The translations under genes and the position numbers were made by a program. From contig NZ_CP034909.1 in the NCBI RefSeq assembly GCF_008932245.1, forward strand, positions 2,170,001 to 2,234,000: a DNA stretch of 64,000 nt, given 5' to 3'. Positions 53,761-62,752 of the stretch are shown piece by piece. The first letter of the stretch is position 1; the number at the start of each line of letters is the position of its first letter. This DNA is from Sinorhizobium alkalisoli. GTDB taxonomy: Bacteria > Pseudomonadota > Alphaproteobacteria > Rhizobiales > Rhizobiaceae. Under the pieces are notes generated by a model, which worked only from the letters and a program-made list of their open reading frames with translations, was not told the origin of the DNA and made no database searches.

Positions 53761-53782
53761 TTACGACGCAAATGGAGAGGGC

Positions 53783-55273
53783 ATGACTATTATCACCAAG
53801 GCCGCCTGCATCGGCGGCGGCGTCATCGGCGGGGCCTGGGCGGCACGTTTCGTGCTTGCCGGCATCGACGTCAACATATTCGACCCGCACGCGGAAGCCG
53901 AGCGCATCATCGGCGAAGTCATGGCCAATGCCGAACGCGCCTATGGCATGCTGACCATGGCGCCGCTGCCGCCGCGTGGCAAACTCGCCTTCTGCAAGAG
54001 CATCAAAGAAGCCGTCGAGGACGTTGACTGGATTCAGGAAAGCGTTCCGGAGAGGCTGCCATTGAAGCGCGGCGTCCTCACCGAAATCGACGCGGCCGCC
54101 CGCCCAGACGCGCTGATCGGATCATCGACCTCCGGGCTGTTGCCCTCCGACCTGCAGACGGAGATGAAGCATCCGGAACGCATGTTCGTGGCGCACCCCT
54201 ATAACCCGGTCTATCTACTGCCGCTGGTGGAGCTCGTCGGCGGGAAGAAAACCTCGCCGGAGACGATCAGGCGCGCGGAAGCAGCCGTTGCGGAGATCGG
54301 CATGAAGGGCGTGGTCATTGCCAAGGAGATTGAGGCCTTCGTCGGCGACCGTCTTCTCGAAGCGCTCTGGCGCGAAGCGCTCTGGTTGATCAAGGACGAC
54401 ATCTGCGACACCGAGACCCTCGACGATGTCATGCGCTATTCTTTCGGCATGCGTTGGGCGCAGATGGGCCTTTTCGAGACCTATCGCATCGCCGGCGGGG
54501 AAGCCGGTATGCGCCATTTCCTCGCGCAGTTCGGCCCCTGTCTGAAATGGCCCTGGACCAAATTCACCGATGTCGTCGATCTCGATGACGAACTGATCGA
54601 GAAGATCGGCGCGCAGTCAGACGCGCAGGCGGCGGGCCGTTCGATCCGCGAACTCGAGCGCATCCGCGACGAAAACCTCGTCGGCATCATGCATGCGCTC
54701 AAGGCTGGCGACGGAGGTAAGGGCTGGGGCGCCGGCAAGCTGCTCGCAGACTTCGAGACGCGCCTCTGGGCGAAGGGCGGCAACCCGTCGAAAACCTACG
54801 ACACCTCGGGGCCGCTGCGCCTCGTCGACACCAGGGTCAACGCCGCCTGGGTCGACTATAACGGCCACATGACCGAGCACCGCTATCTGCAGCTCTTCGG
54901 CGATACGTCCGATGCGCTGCTGAGGCTGATCGGCGTAGACTTCGCCTATGTCGAGGCCGGCCACAGCTACTATACGGTGGAGACCCATATCCGCCATCTT
55001 GGCGAGGCGAAGCTCGGACAGGCGATTTACACGACGCTGCAGCTCCTGAGCTCCGACGACAAGCGCATCCACTTCTTCACGCGGATCCACGACGCGGCGT
55101 CCGGCGAGGTCATCGCCACCGCCGAGCAGATGATGCTGCACGTCGATGCCAGCGCCGGCAAGTCGGTGCCGGCACCCGCAGAGGTGACGGCGAAGCTGCG
55201 ACCGATCGCGGACGCTCATGCGAGGCTGCCGGTGCCACAGGGTGCAGGGCGGCATGTAGGGCAGCGGCGCTGA
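53783..55273 (+). CDS. L-carnitine dehydrogenase fused to betainyl-CoA thioesterase
   Basis: A 496-residue two-domain enzyme. Residues 1-280 are a 3-hydroxyacyl-CoA-dehydrogenase fold with CIGGGVIGGAWAARF (Gly11, Gly13, Gly16), IQESVPERLPLKR, GSSTSGLLPSDLQ and the HPYNPVYLLPLVELV segment of carnitine dehydrogenases. From about 340 a hotdog thioesterase domain follows (VDYNGHMTEHRYLQLFGDTS). It would oxidise L-carnitine to dehydrocarnitine and, after the BKACE step, hydrolyse betainyl-CoA to glycine betaine (CdhA plus CdhB). Such a fusion is known for S. meliloti, while Pseudomonas has separate genes. ATG 53783 follows GGAGAGG. Confidence 0.92.
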   Translation: MTIITKAACIGGGVIGGAWAARFVLAGIDVNIFDPHAEAERIIGEVMANAERAYGMLTMAPLPPRGKLAFCKSIKEAVEDVDWIQESVPERLPLKRGVLTEIDAAARPDALIGSSTSGLLPSDLQTEMKHPERMFVAHPYNPVYLLPLVELVGGKKTSPETIRRAEAAVAEIGMKGVVIAKEIEAFVGDRLLEALWREALWLIKDDICDTETLDDVMRYSFGMRWAQMGLFETYRIAGGEAGMRHFLAQFGPCLKWPWTKFTDVVDLDDELIEKIGAQSDAQAAGRSIRELERIRDENLVGIMHALKAGDGGKGWGAGKLLADFETRLWAKGGNPSKTYDTSGPLRLVDTRVNAAWVDYNGHMTEHRYLQLFGDTSDALLRLIGVDFAYVEAGHSYYTVETHIRHLGEAKLGQAIYTTLQLLSSDDKRIHFFTRIHDAASGEVIATAEQMMLHVDASAGKSVPAPAEVTAKLRPIADAHARLPVPQGAGRHVGQRR

Positions 55274-55280
55274 AGGCCTT

Positions 55281-55361
55281 GCGGGCGGATGTGCCCCCAT
55301 CCGCCCGCGGGACCTCTCCCCGCCTGCGGGGAGAGGGTTAGTCCTCGGGTTAAACCCGAGG
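55281..55361. repeat. Three tandem perfect hairpins (REP-like cluster)
   Basis: GCGGGCGGATG/CATCCGCCCGC (55281-55308), CCTCTCCCCGC/GCGGGGAGAGG (55313-55336) and CCTCGGGTT/AACCCGAGG (55343-55361) follow the fusion-gene stop. The third is related to the hairpin after pfp at 5891. They may protect the upstream mRNA or attenuate the acyl-CoA dehydrogenase gene. Confidence 0.7.
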
Positions 55362-55456
55362 AGAGGAGCAAAATGCAACGCCCGCAGCGGCCAACAGGTC
55401 GATGAGGAGCGATCGGCAGGCGAAAGCAAGCGAATAAAAATTGACGAGGGAGAACG

Positions 55457-56617
55457 ATGAATTTCGCATTGACCGAAGAACAGCAGATGATCGTCGACAC
55501 GGTCCGCAGCTTCGTCGAGACCGAGATCTATCCGCATGAGAACGAGGTCGAGCGCGCCGGCATGGTGCCGCGCGAGCTCGGCCTCGAGATCGCCCGCAAA
55601 TGCAGGGAGCTCGGCTTTTTCGCCTGCAACTTCCCCGAAGAAGTCGGCGGCGCCGGGCTCGATCACCTCACCTTCACGCTCGTCGAGCGCGAACTCGGCC
55701 GCGGATCGATGGGACTCACCGTGTTCTTCGGCCGCCCCTCCGGCATTCTGATGGCCTGCAATGACGAGCAGCGCGAGCGTTACCTGCTGCCGGCCGTTCG
55801 CGGCGACAGGTTCGACGCGCTTGCCATGACCGAGCCGGATGCGGGGTCCGACGTGCGCGGCATGAAATGCTTCGCCCGGCCGGACGGCGGCGACTGGATC
55901 GTCAACGGCACGAAGCATTTCATCAGCCATGCCGACATTGCCGATTTCGTCATCGTGTTCATCGCCACCGGCGAGGAAGAGACGCCGCGCGGGCCGAAGA
56001 AGAAGATCACCTGCTTCCTCGTCGACCGCGGCACCCCGGGTTTCGAAATCCGCGAAGGCTACAATTCCGTCTCCCATCGCGGCTACAAGAACTGCATCCT
56101 TACCTTCGACGATTGCCGGCTGCCCTCCGCGCAGATCCTCGGCGAGGTGCACAAGGGATTCGAGCTTGCCAATGACTGGCTCTATGCGACGCGGCTGACG
56201 GTTGCCGCCACCTCGGTCGGACGGGCGCGCCGCGCTTTCGATTACGCGCTGAGCTATGCCGCGGAGCGCAAGCAGTTCGGCAAGCCGATCGGAGCCAACC
56301 AGGGCGTCTCCTTCAAGCTCGCCGACATGATCACCGAAATCGACGCCGCCGACCTGCTGACGCTTTCGGCCGCCTGGAGGCTCGATCAGGGTCTGCCGTC
56401 GAACCGGGAAATCGCTTCGGCGAAGGTCTTCGCCACCGAGATGCTTGCCCACGTCACCGACGAGGCGATCCAGATCTATGGCGGCATGGGCCTGATGGAC
56501 GACCTGCCGCTCGCCCGCTTCTGGCGCGACGCTCGCGTCGAACGCATCTGGGACGGCACCTCGGAGATCCAGCGGCACATCATCAGCCGCGATCTGCTCA
56601 GGCCGTTGGGGGCTTGA
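55457..56617 (+). CDS. Acyl-CoA dehydrogenase (candidate gamma-butyrobetainyl-CoA dehydrogenase)
   Basis: A 386-residue ACAD-family flavoprotein: FPEEVGGAGLDHLTF, AMTEPDAGSDVRGMK, the flavin-binding AERKQFGKPIGANQGV and IYGGMGLMDDLP. At the position of the catalytic Glu in many ACADs (YEGT), it has Asp366 (IWDGTSEIQ), still a carboxylate. Operon context with an acyl-CoA synthetase and crotonase suggests oxidation of gamma-butyrobetainyl-CoA to crotonobetainyl-CoA, the reverse of the anaerobic CaiA direction. The reaction is inferred from context. Confidence 0.85.
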   Translation: MNFALTEEQQMIVDTVRSFVETEIYPHENEVERAGMVPRELGLEIARKCRELGFFACNFPEEVGGAGLDHLTFTLVERELGRGSMGLTVFFGRPSGILMACNDEQRERYLLPAVRGDRFDALAMTEPDAGSDVRGMKCFARPDGGDWIVNGTKHFISHADIADFVIVFIATGEEETPRGPKKKITCFLVDRGTPGFEIREGYNSVSHRGYKNCILTFDDCRLPSAQILGEVHKGFELANDWLYATRLTVAATSVGRARRAFDYALSYAAERKQFGKPIGANQGVSFKLADMITEIDAADLLTLSAAWRLDQGLPSNREIASAKVFATEMLAHVTDEAIQIYGGMGLMDDLPLARFWRDARVERIWDGTSEIQRHIISRDLLRPLGA

Positions 56618-56654
56618 GCGATGGCGACTTTTCTCGCTTGCGATGTTCAAAAGA

Positions 56655-56807
56655 CCCCTCCCCAACCCCTCCCCACAAGGGGGAGGGGCCACACTGCCGC
56701 GCCCTCCTTCCCTGACTTGAACGGACGCCACACGTGGAGATGTCGGGTTGGGCGAGACGGCGCCGCCACGAAGCCCCTCCCCCTTGTGGGGAGGGGTTGG
56801 GGAGGGG
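56655..56807. repeat. MITE-like element C with 35-bp perfect terminal inverted repeats
   Basis: The left arm 56655-56689 and right arm 56773-56807 are perfect reverse complements over 35 bp (CCCCTCCCCAACCCCTCCCC then ACAAGGGGGAGGGGC). About 83 bp of interior sequence is unrelated to element A. It fills the gap before the acyl-CoA synthetase gene, whose ATG is 26 bp away. Confidence 0.85.
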
Positions 56808-56832
56808 TCTTTCCTGGCAAAGGAATCCGGAG

Positions 56833-58896
56833 ATGACACGGATTCCCCGCTCTCTCGATCGCCTCATCCGCCCCCGCTCCATCGCGGTCTTCGGTGGCAA
56901 GGAGGCCCGCCGGGTCATTGAGCAATGCGACCGGATGGGCTATTCCGGCCAGATCTGGCCGGTCCATCCGCGCGAAGAGGAAATTCTCGGCCGCCGCTGC
57001 TACCGCTCCGTCACCGAACTTCCGAAGGCGCCGGACGCCGCCTTCGTCGGGGTCAACCGGGCGCTGACGATCGAGATCATCCGCGAACTTGCGACGCGCG
57101 GCGCCGGCGGCGCCATCTGCTATGCCTCGGGTTTTCGCGAGGCGGCGAACGAGCTTGCCGACGGCAACGGCCTGCAGGAGGCGCTGGTCGCGGCCGCCGG
57201 CGACATGCCGATCGTCGGGCCCAATTGCTACGGCTTCATCAATATGCTGGATGGCGCCCTGCTCTGGCCCGACCAGCACGGCATGCAACGCGTCGAGCGC
57301 GGCGTCGCGATCCTCACGCAATCCTCCAACATCGCCTGCAACATCTCGATGCAGAAGCGCGGGCTGCCGCTCGCCTATGTCATGACCGCCGGCAACCAGG
57401 CACAGACGGGACTTTCCGACCTCGCCTGCGCCGTCGTCGAGGATCCGCGCGTTACCGCCGTCGGGCTCCACATCGAGGGTTTCGACAGCATCGAAGCGTT
57501 GGAGCGTCTGGCGGCGCGCGCGCGGCAGTTGCGTAAGCCGATCGTGGCGCTGAAGGTCGGCAAGTCGAAGGCCGCGCAGCTTGCGACGGTGTCCCACACC
57601 GCCTCTCTTGCCGGCAATGACCGCGTCTCTTCGGCGCTTCTCGCCCGCCTCGGCATCGGCCGCGTCGACACGCTTCCGGAGCTTCTGGAAACGCTGAAGC
57701 TCCTGCATCTCCACGGCCCGCTCGATAGCGCCGATATTTCCTCGATGAGCTGTTCCGGCGGCGAGGCCTCGCTGATGGCGGATGCGGGCGTCAAGCGCCG
57801 GCTCAATTTCCGTCCTCTCAAGGAGGACCAGCGCCAGCCGCTCAAGGAAGCCCTCGGCGAAATGGTGACGATCTCCAATCCGCTCGATTACCACACCTTT
57901 GTCTGGGGCAATCGCGAAAAACAGAGTGCGGCCTTCGCCGCGATGATGCGGGGCGGTTATGCGCTCAACCTGATCGTGCTCGATTTCCCCCGCCTCGACC
58001 GCTGCGACGCCGCCGACTGGGTGACGACCTGCGAGGCGGTGATCGACGCAGCGAATGCGACCGCCGCCGCTGCCGGAATCGTTGCCAGCCTTGGTGAAAA
58101 CATGCCGGAGGAAACGGCGCTCTCGCTGATCGCGGCGGGCGTCGTGCCTTTCTTCGGCATAGACGAGGCGCTCGCCGCCGCCGAGACCGCCGCCTCCATC
58201 GGCGCCCTCTGGAGAAAGCCCCCTCTCCCGCCGCTCGTGACGACGGCGGTTTCAGAGGGCGAAGCCGAAACCCTGACGGAGGCCGAAGCCAAAGCGGAAC
58301 TCGCGCGAGCCGGCATAGCCGTTCCGCCGGGCAGAACCGCGCAATCGCCGGCGCAGGCGGCGAATGCCGGCGACGCGCTGGGCTTCCCCGTTGCGCTCAA
58401 GCGCCTGGGCGTCGCACACAAAACTGAAGCCGGCGCGGTCAGACTGGATCTCGCCTGTCGCGATCAGGTGCTTGCCGCGGCCGAGGCGATGGCCTCGGGC
58501 GCATCCGGCTATCTGGTTGAGAAGATGGTCGCCAAACCGGTCGCGGAGGTGATCGTCGGCGCCACGCGCGACGCGGTCGCGGGCCCGGTGCTCACCATCG
58601 GCGCCGGCGGAATCCTGGTGGAACTGCTGGACGACACGGCGATCCTGACGCTTCCGACGACGGAAGAGGCAATCCGCGAAGCCATTGATGGCCTGAAGAT
58701 CAGCAAACTGATGGGGGGCTATCGCGGCGCTCCGCAGGCGGATGTCGCATCTCTCGTAAAAACTGTCGCTGCCGTGGCATCCTATGTCGTTGCAAACGCT
58801 GCGAAACTCGACGAACTGGATATCAATCCCATAATGGTGTTGCCGGACGGCCGCGGAGCCGTTGCCGCCGACGCCCTGATCCGCCGGAGGAAATAG
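56833..58896 (+). CDS. NDP-forming acyl-CoA synthetase
   Basis: A 687-residue fused acyl-CoA synthetase of the succinyl-CoA-synthetase-like superfamily: CoA-binding domain (about 8-105; IRPRSIAVFGGK), ligase domains (about 150-440; phospho-His candidate His255 in VSHTASLAGN) and a C-terminal ATP-grasp domain (about 475-687; FPVALKRLGVAHKTEAGAV). It makes an acyl-CoA with ADP + Pi rather than AMP + PPi. In this operon it would activate gamma-butyrobetaine or carnitine, replacing an AMP-forming CaiC-type ligase. ATG 56833; the longer frame reads through the repeat. Confidence 0.88.
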   Translation: MTRIPRSLDRLIRPRSIAVFGGKEARRVIEQCDRMGYSGQIWPVHPREEEILGRRCYRSVTELPKAPDAAFVGVNRALTIEIIRELATRGAGGAICYASGFREAANELADGNGLQEALVAAAGDMPIVGPNCYGFINMLDGALLWPDQHGMQRVERGVAILTQSSNIACNISMQKRGLPLAYVMTAGNQAQTGLSDLACAVVEDPRVTAVGLHIEGFDSIEALERLAARARQLRKPIVALKVGKSKAAQLATVSHTASLAGNDRVSSALLARLGIGRVDTLPELLETLKLLHLHGPLDSADISSMSCSGGEASLMADAGVKRRLNFRPLKEDQRQPLKEALGEMVTISNPLDYHTFVWGNREKQSAAFAAMMRGGYALNLIVLDFPRLDRCDAADWVTTCEAVIDAANATAAAAGIVASLGENMPEETALSLIAAGVVPFFGIDEALAAAETAASIGALWRKPPLPPLVTTAVSEGEAETLTEAEAKAELARAGIAVPPGRTAQSPAQAANAGDALGFPVALKRLGVAHKTEAGAVRLDLACRDQVLAAAEAMASGASGYLVEKMVAKPVAEVIVGATRDAVAGPVLTIGAGGILVELLDDTAILTLPTTEEAIREAIDGLKISKLMGGYRGAPQADVASLVKTVAAVASYVVANAAKLDELDINPIMVLPDGRGAVAADALIRRRK

Positions 58897-58901
58897 CGCC
58901 T

Positions 58902-59684
58902 ATGACCGGACCGATCCACACCCGTCGCGAAGGCGGCATCCTCGAAGTCACCATCGACCGGCCGAAGGCGAACGCCATCGACTTGAAGACGAGCCGGATC
59001 ATGGGCGAAGTCTTCCGGGATTTCCGCGACGATCCGGACCTCCGGGTAGCCATCGTCACCGGTGCCGGCGAAAAATTCTTTTGCGCCGGCTGGGACCTTA
59101 AGGCCGCGGCAGCGGGCGATGCCGTCGATGGTGATTACGGCATCGGCGGTTTCGGCGGCATGCAGGAACTGCGCGACCTCAACAAGCCGATCATCGCCGC
59201 CGTCAACGGCATCTGTTGCGGCGGCGGCTTGGAAATCGCGCTGTCGACGGACCTGATCCTCGCCGCGGAGCATGCAAGCTTTGCGCTGCCGGAGATCCGC
59301 TCGGGCACGGTCGCCGATGCCGCCTCGATCAAGCTGCCGAAGCGCATCCCCTACCACATCGCCATGGACATGCTGCTGACCGGCCGCTGGCTCGAGGCCG
59401 GCGAGGCCCATCGCTGGGGCTTCGTCAACGAGATCCTGCCGGCCGCGCGGCTGATGGAGCGCGCCTGGGAACTCGCGCGCCTGCTCGAAAGCGGACCGCC
59501 GCTCGTCTATGCCGCCATCAAGGAAGTCGTGCGTGAAGCCGAGGGCCGCGACTTCCAGACGACGATGAACAGGATCACCCGCCGACAGTTCAGGACGGTC
59601 GATGTGCTCTATTCGAGCGAAGACCAGTTGGAAGGGGCGCGCGCTTTTGCCGAGAAGCGCGATCCGATCTGGAAAGGGCGATAG
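58902..59684 (+). CDS. Enoyl-CoA hydratase family, CaiD-like (carnitinyl-CoA dehydratase)
   Basis: A 260-residue crotonase-fold enzyme. It has the oxyanion-hole segment FCAGWDLKA and a second motif VNGICCGGGLEIALSTDLILA, with a probable acid Glu in FALPEIRSGTVADAA. The GWDLKA form of the first motif and the general sequence resemble CaiD. It would hydrate crotonobetainyl-CoA to L-carnitinyl-CoA, linking the dehydrogenase step to carnitine. It starts 5 bp after the synthetase stop, so the two are cotranscribed. Confidence 0.88.
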   Translation: MTGPIHTRREGGILEVTIDRPKANAIDLKTSRIMGEVFRDFRDDPDLRVAIVTGAGEKFFCAGWDLKAAAAGDAVDGDYGIGGFGGMQELRDLNKPIIAAVNGICCGGGLEIALSTDLILAAEHASFALPEIRSGTVADAASIKLPKRIPYHIAMDMLLTGRWLEAGEAHRWGFVNEILPAARLMERAWELARLLESGPPLVYAAIKEVVREAEGRDFQTTMNRITRRQFRTVDVLYSSEDQLEGARAFAEKRDPIWKGR

Positions 59685-60047
59685 GCAGGTGCCGCGAAGT
59701 CCCAGGGCTTTGCGATCAGAACCTGCGGCAAAGCCAAGGAATCTAAGCAGATAATCGTGGGTAAACCCATGAATATCTGCTTAGAATGAAACGACCGGCC
59801 GCACGTCGACGAAGAACGGCCCCCATAGACAGACTTTATGGGAAGAATTGATAAACTGGGACGTTACAAGCTGCATCCAACTGGCTAGCCTTAGCAGCAG
59901 CGGTGGCCCTGAAAGAACAGGAGGACGGGCAAGAAGATACTCGAACAGGCTAGAAGCCGCCTTGAGCCATTACAAAATGGCGAAGCGCAACAGTCTCTGA
60001 CGATAGACAACAAACGGCGAATGCCGGCTAAAGAAGGGAACAGGGGA
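59685..60047. other. Intergenic region before the dipeptide-type ABC operon
   Basis: About 360 bp. Its main feature is a 44-bp palindrome at 59742-59785. The rest holds a CAGGAGGACGGGCAAG segment near 59919 without a start codon at useful distance, and no convincing ORF. It likely contains the promoter of the ABC operon. Confidence 0.45.
59742..59785. promoter_or_regulatory. 44-bp imperfect palindrome
   Basis: TCTAAGCAGATA and its exact complement TATCTGCTTAGA bound an inner CGTGGG/CCCATG pairing with a short loop. No U-run follows. It may be a terminator-like hairpin for the carnitine operon or an operator of the downstream ABC operon. Confidence 0.5.
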
Positions 60048-61637
60048 ATGAGCGATTACAAGGACTATCTGACACGACAGGTCATGCTGGGCAAAATGAA
60101 CCGGCGCGAATTTCTCGGACGCGCGGCCGCCCTCGGTATAGCCGCGTCGACGGCGAACACGCTTTTCGCGACCAGTGCCGCAGCGCAGGAGCCGAAGCGC
60201 GGCGGTCACCTGAAGCTCGGCCTCGAGGGCGCAGCCGCCACCGATTCCAGGGATCCGGCGAAGGCGCTGTCGCAGTTCCTGTTCGTCGTTGGCCGCAACT
60301 GGGGCGACACCCTCGTCGAAAGCCATCCGACGACCGGTGCACCGGTGCCGGCGCTTGCCGAATCCTGGGAGCCTTCCGCCGACGCGTCGACCTGGACCTT
60401 CGCGATCCGCAAGGGCGTCAAGTTCCACGACGGCAAGGAACTGACCGTCGACGACGTGGTCAAGACGCTGCAGCGCCACACGGACGAGAAGTCCGAGTCG
60501 GGCGCGCTGGGCGTCATGAAGTCGATCAAGGAGATCAAGGCGGACGGCGACAAGCTGGTGCTGGTGCTGACGGAAGGCAATGCGGACCTGCCGCTGCTTC
60601 TTTCCGACTATCACCTGATCATCCAGCCGAACGGCGGCCTCGATAATCCCGACGCGATGATCGGCACCGGTCCTTACAAGGTCATGAGCTTCGAACCGGG
60701 CGTGCGCGCCACCTTCGAGAAGAACGCCGACGACTGGCGCACGGACCGCGGCTATGTCGATTCGGTCGAACTCATCGCCATGAACGACGCGACGGCGCGT
60801 ATCGCCGCGCTTTCCTCCGGCCAGGTGCACTTTATCAACCGTGTCGACCCGAAGACGGTGTCTTTGTTGAAGCGGGCGCCAACCGTCGAGATCCTGAACA
60901 CTTCCGGCCGCGGCCACTACGTCTTCATCATGCACTGCAACACCGCGCCGTTCGACAATAACGACCTTCGGATGGCGCTGAAGCTGGCGATGGATCGCGA
61001 GACCATGGTCCAGCGCATCCTTGGCGGCTACGGCAAGATCGGCAACGACTTCCCGATCAACGAAACCTATGCCCTGTTCCCGGAGGGGATCGAGCAGCGC
61101 ACCTACGATCCGGACAAGGCCGCCTTCCACTACAAGAAGTCGGGTCACAGCGGATCGGTCCTGCTGCGCACGTCCGACGTCGCCTTTCCGGGCGCGGTCG
61201 ACGCGGCCGTTCTCTATCAGGCGAGCGCAAAGAAAGCCGGCATCGACATCGAGGTCAAGCGCGAACCGGGCGACGGCTATTGGACCAATGTCTGGAACGC
61301 CCAGCCCTTCTGCACCTCCTATTGGGGCGGTCGGCCGACCCAGGACCAGATGTATTCGACCGCCTATCTGTCGACGGCCGACTGGAACGACACCCGCTTC
61401 CTGCGCCCGGATTTCGACAAGCTCCTGCTCGAGGCACGTTCCGAACTGGATGAGGCCAAGCGCAAGGAGATGTACCGCACCATGGCGATGATGGTGCGCG
61501 ACGAGGGCGGCCTGATCCTGCCCATGTTCAACGATTTCGTGAACGCGGCGAGCAAGCAGGTGAAGGGCTATGTCCACGACATCGGCAACGACATGTCGAA
61601 CGGCTATGTCGCGACCCGAGTCTGGCTGGACGCCTGA
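60048..61637 (+). CDS. Dipeptide-type ABC transporter substrate-binding protein (SBP family 5)
   Basis: A 529-residue periplasmic receptor with a Tat signal (MNRREFLGRAAALGIAAST after a 24-residue leader). The SBP_bac_5 signature is WTFAIRKGVKFHDGKELTVDDVV, followed by GTGPYKVMSFEPGVRATFEKN. The ATG 60048 has a good SD (CAGGGGA). Family members bind peptides, opines or quaternary amines. Adjacent carnitine catabolic genes make gamma-butyrobetaine or a carnitine-like compound a plausible ligand. Confidence 0.9.
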   Translation: MSDYKDYLTRQVMLGKMNRREFLGRAAALGIAASTANTLFATSAAAQEPKRGGHLKLGLEGAAATDSRDPAKALSQFLFVVGRNWGDTLVESHPTTGAPVPALAESWEPSADASTWTFAIRKGVKFHDGKELTVDDVVKTLQRHTDEKSESGALGVMKSIKEIKADGDKLVLVLTEGNADLPLLLSDYHLIIQPNGGLDNPDAMIGTGPYKVMSFEPGVRATFEKNADDWRTDRGYVDSVELIAMNDATARIAALSSGQVHFINRVDPKTVSLLKRAPTVEILNTSGRGHYVFIMHCNTAPFDNNDLRMALKLAMDRETMVQRILGGYGKIGNDFPINETYALFPEGIEQRTYDPDKAAFHYKKSGHSGSVLLRTSDVAFPGAVDAAVLYQASAKKAGIDIEVKREPGDGYWTNVWNAQPFCTSYWGGRPTQDQMYSTAYLSTADWNDTRFLRPDFDKLLLEARSELDEAKRKEMYRTMAMMVRDEGGLILPMFNDFVNAASKQVKGYVHDIGNDMSNGYVATRVWLDA

Positions 61638-61639
61638 CG

Positions 61640-62752
61640 ATGGCAAGCGGACCAATGGCTGGTCCGGTTCCGACGGATGAGACCGCGCGCGAAATCGACG
61701 CGCGGTCCACCGACCCTTCCGGAGTGCCAGCAAACCCCACAGCCGCCGTCGCCACGGGCGAGATCGGCGGCACGTTCTGGCGGCTTTTCGTCTTTCGTCG
61801 TCCGCTCGCGGCGCTGATCCTCAAGCGCCTCGGGCTAAGCGTTGGACTGCTCTTCGCCGTGTCGCTGATGATTTCCGGCGGCATCGAGGCGCTGCCCGGC
61901 GATTTCGCCACCACCTATCTCGGGCAATCGGCGACGCCCCAGGCGGTGGAGAACATCCGACGGGATCTCGGCCTCGACCGGCCGTGGAGCGAACGCTACT
62001 TGAGTTGGCTCGGCGGCGCTGTCACGGGCGATTTCGGCACCTCCTGGGCGAGCAAGCAATCCGTCAGCGAACAGATCGGCAAGCGGCTCGGCAATTCTCT
62101 CTTTCTCGCCTTCTTCGCGGCACTCGTCTCGGTGCCGCTTGCCGTCGGCCTCGGCATGGTGGCGGTACAGTTCCGCAACCGCATGCCGGACAAGATCATC
62201 AATGTGATCTCGCTTGCGGCGATTTCACTGCCGGAATTCTTCGTTGGCTATCTTCTGATCATGGTCTTTGCCGTCGAATGGGGCGTCGCCACCTTCCCGG
62301 CCACCGTCTATGACAGCATGGCGCTTGCCGATCGGCTGTCGGCGATCGCGCTTCCCGTCGCGACGCTCGTGCTGGTCGTCCTTGCCCACATGATGCGCAT
62401 GACGCGGGCGGCGATCCTCAACGTGATGTCCTCGGCCTATGTCGAGACGGCGGAACTGAAAGGGCTCAGCACCTTCCGCATCATCGCCCGTCATGCCGCG
62501 CCGAATGCGGTGGCGCCGGTGATCAACGTCATCGCACTCAACCTCGCCTATCTGGTCGTCGGCGTGGTCGTCGTGGAGGTCGTCTTCGTCTATCCGGGCA
62601 TGGGGCAATACATGGTCGATGCGGTGACGGTGCGCGATATGCCGGTCGTGCAGGCCTGTGGCCTCATTTTCGCAGCCTTCTACATCTTCCTCAACATGGC
62701 GGCCGACATTCTCGCCATTCTCGCCAATCCGAGACTGAGGCATCCGCGATGA
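61640..62752 (+). CDS. Dipeptide-type ABC transporter permease (DppB-like)
   Basis: A 370-residue permease. A hydrophilic N-terminal extension of about 55 residues (unusually long for DppB) precedes helix 1 (LKRLGLSVGLLFAVSLMISGG). The family features LPGDFATTYLGQSATPQAVENIRRDLGLDRPW and the EAA region VETAELKGLSTFRIIARHAAPNAV are present. ATG 61640 is 2 bp after the receptor stop. Its own stop overlaps the next ATG (ATGA). Confidence 0.92.
   Translation: MASGPMAGPVPTDETAREIDARSTDPSGVPANPTAAVATGEIGGTFWRLFVFRRPLAALILKRLGLSVGLLFAVSLMISGGIEALPGDFATTYLGQSATPQAVENIRRDLGLDRPWSERYLSWLGGAVTGDFGTSWASKQSVSEQIGKRLGNSLFLAFFAALVSVPLAVGLGMVAVQFRNRMPDKIINVISLAAISLPEFFVGYLLIMVFAVEWGVATFPATVYDSMALADRLSAIALPVATLVLVVLAHMMRMTRAAILNVMSSAYVETAELKGLSTFRIIARHAAPNAVAPVINVIALNLAYLVVGVVVVEVVFVYPGMGQYMVDAVTVRDMPVVQACGLIFAAFYIFLNMAADILAILANPRLRHPR

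Noticed and set aside
54617-56839. 740-codon minus-strand frame
   Set aside because: Antisense to the dehydrogenase fusion, the acyl-CoA dehydrogenase and a repeat. It crosses two gene boundaries and has no domain.
59970-61733. 587-codon minus-strand frame
   Set aside because: Mirror of the dipeptide-type receptor gene, whose Tat signal and family motifs are unambiguous.
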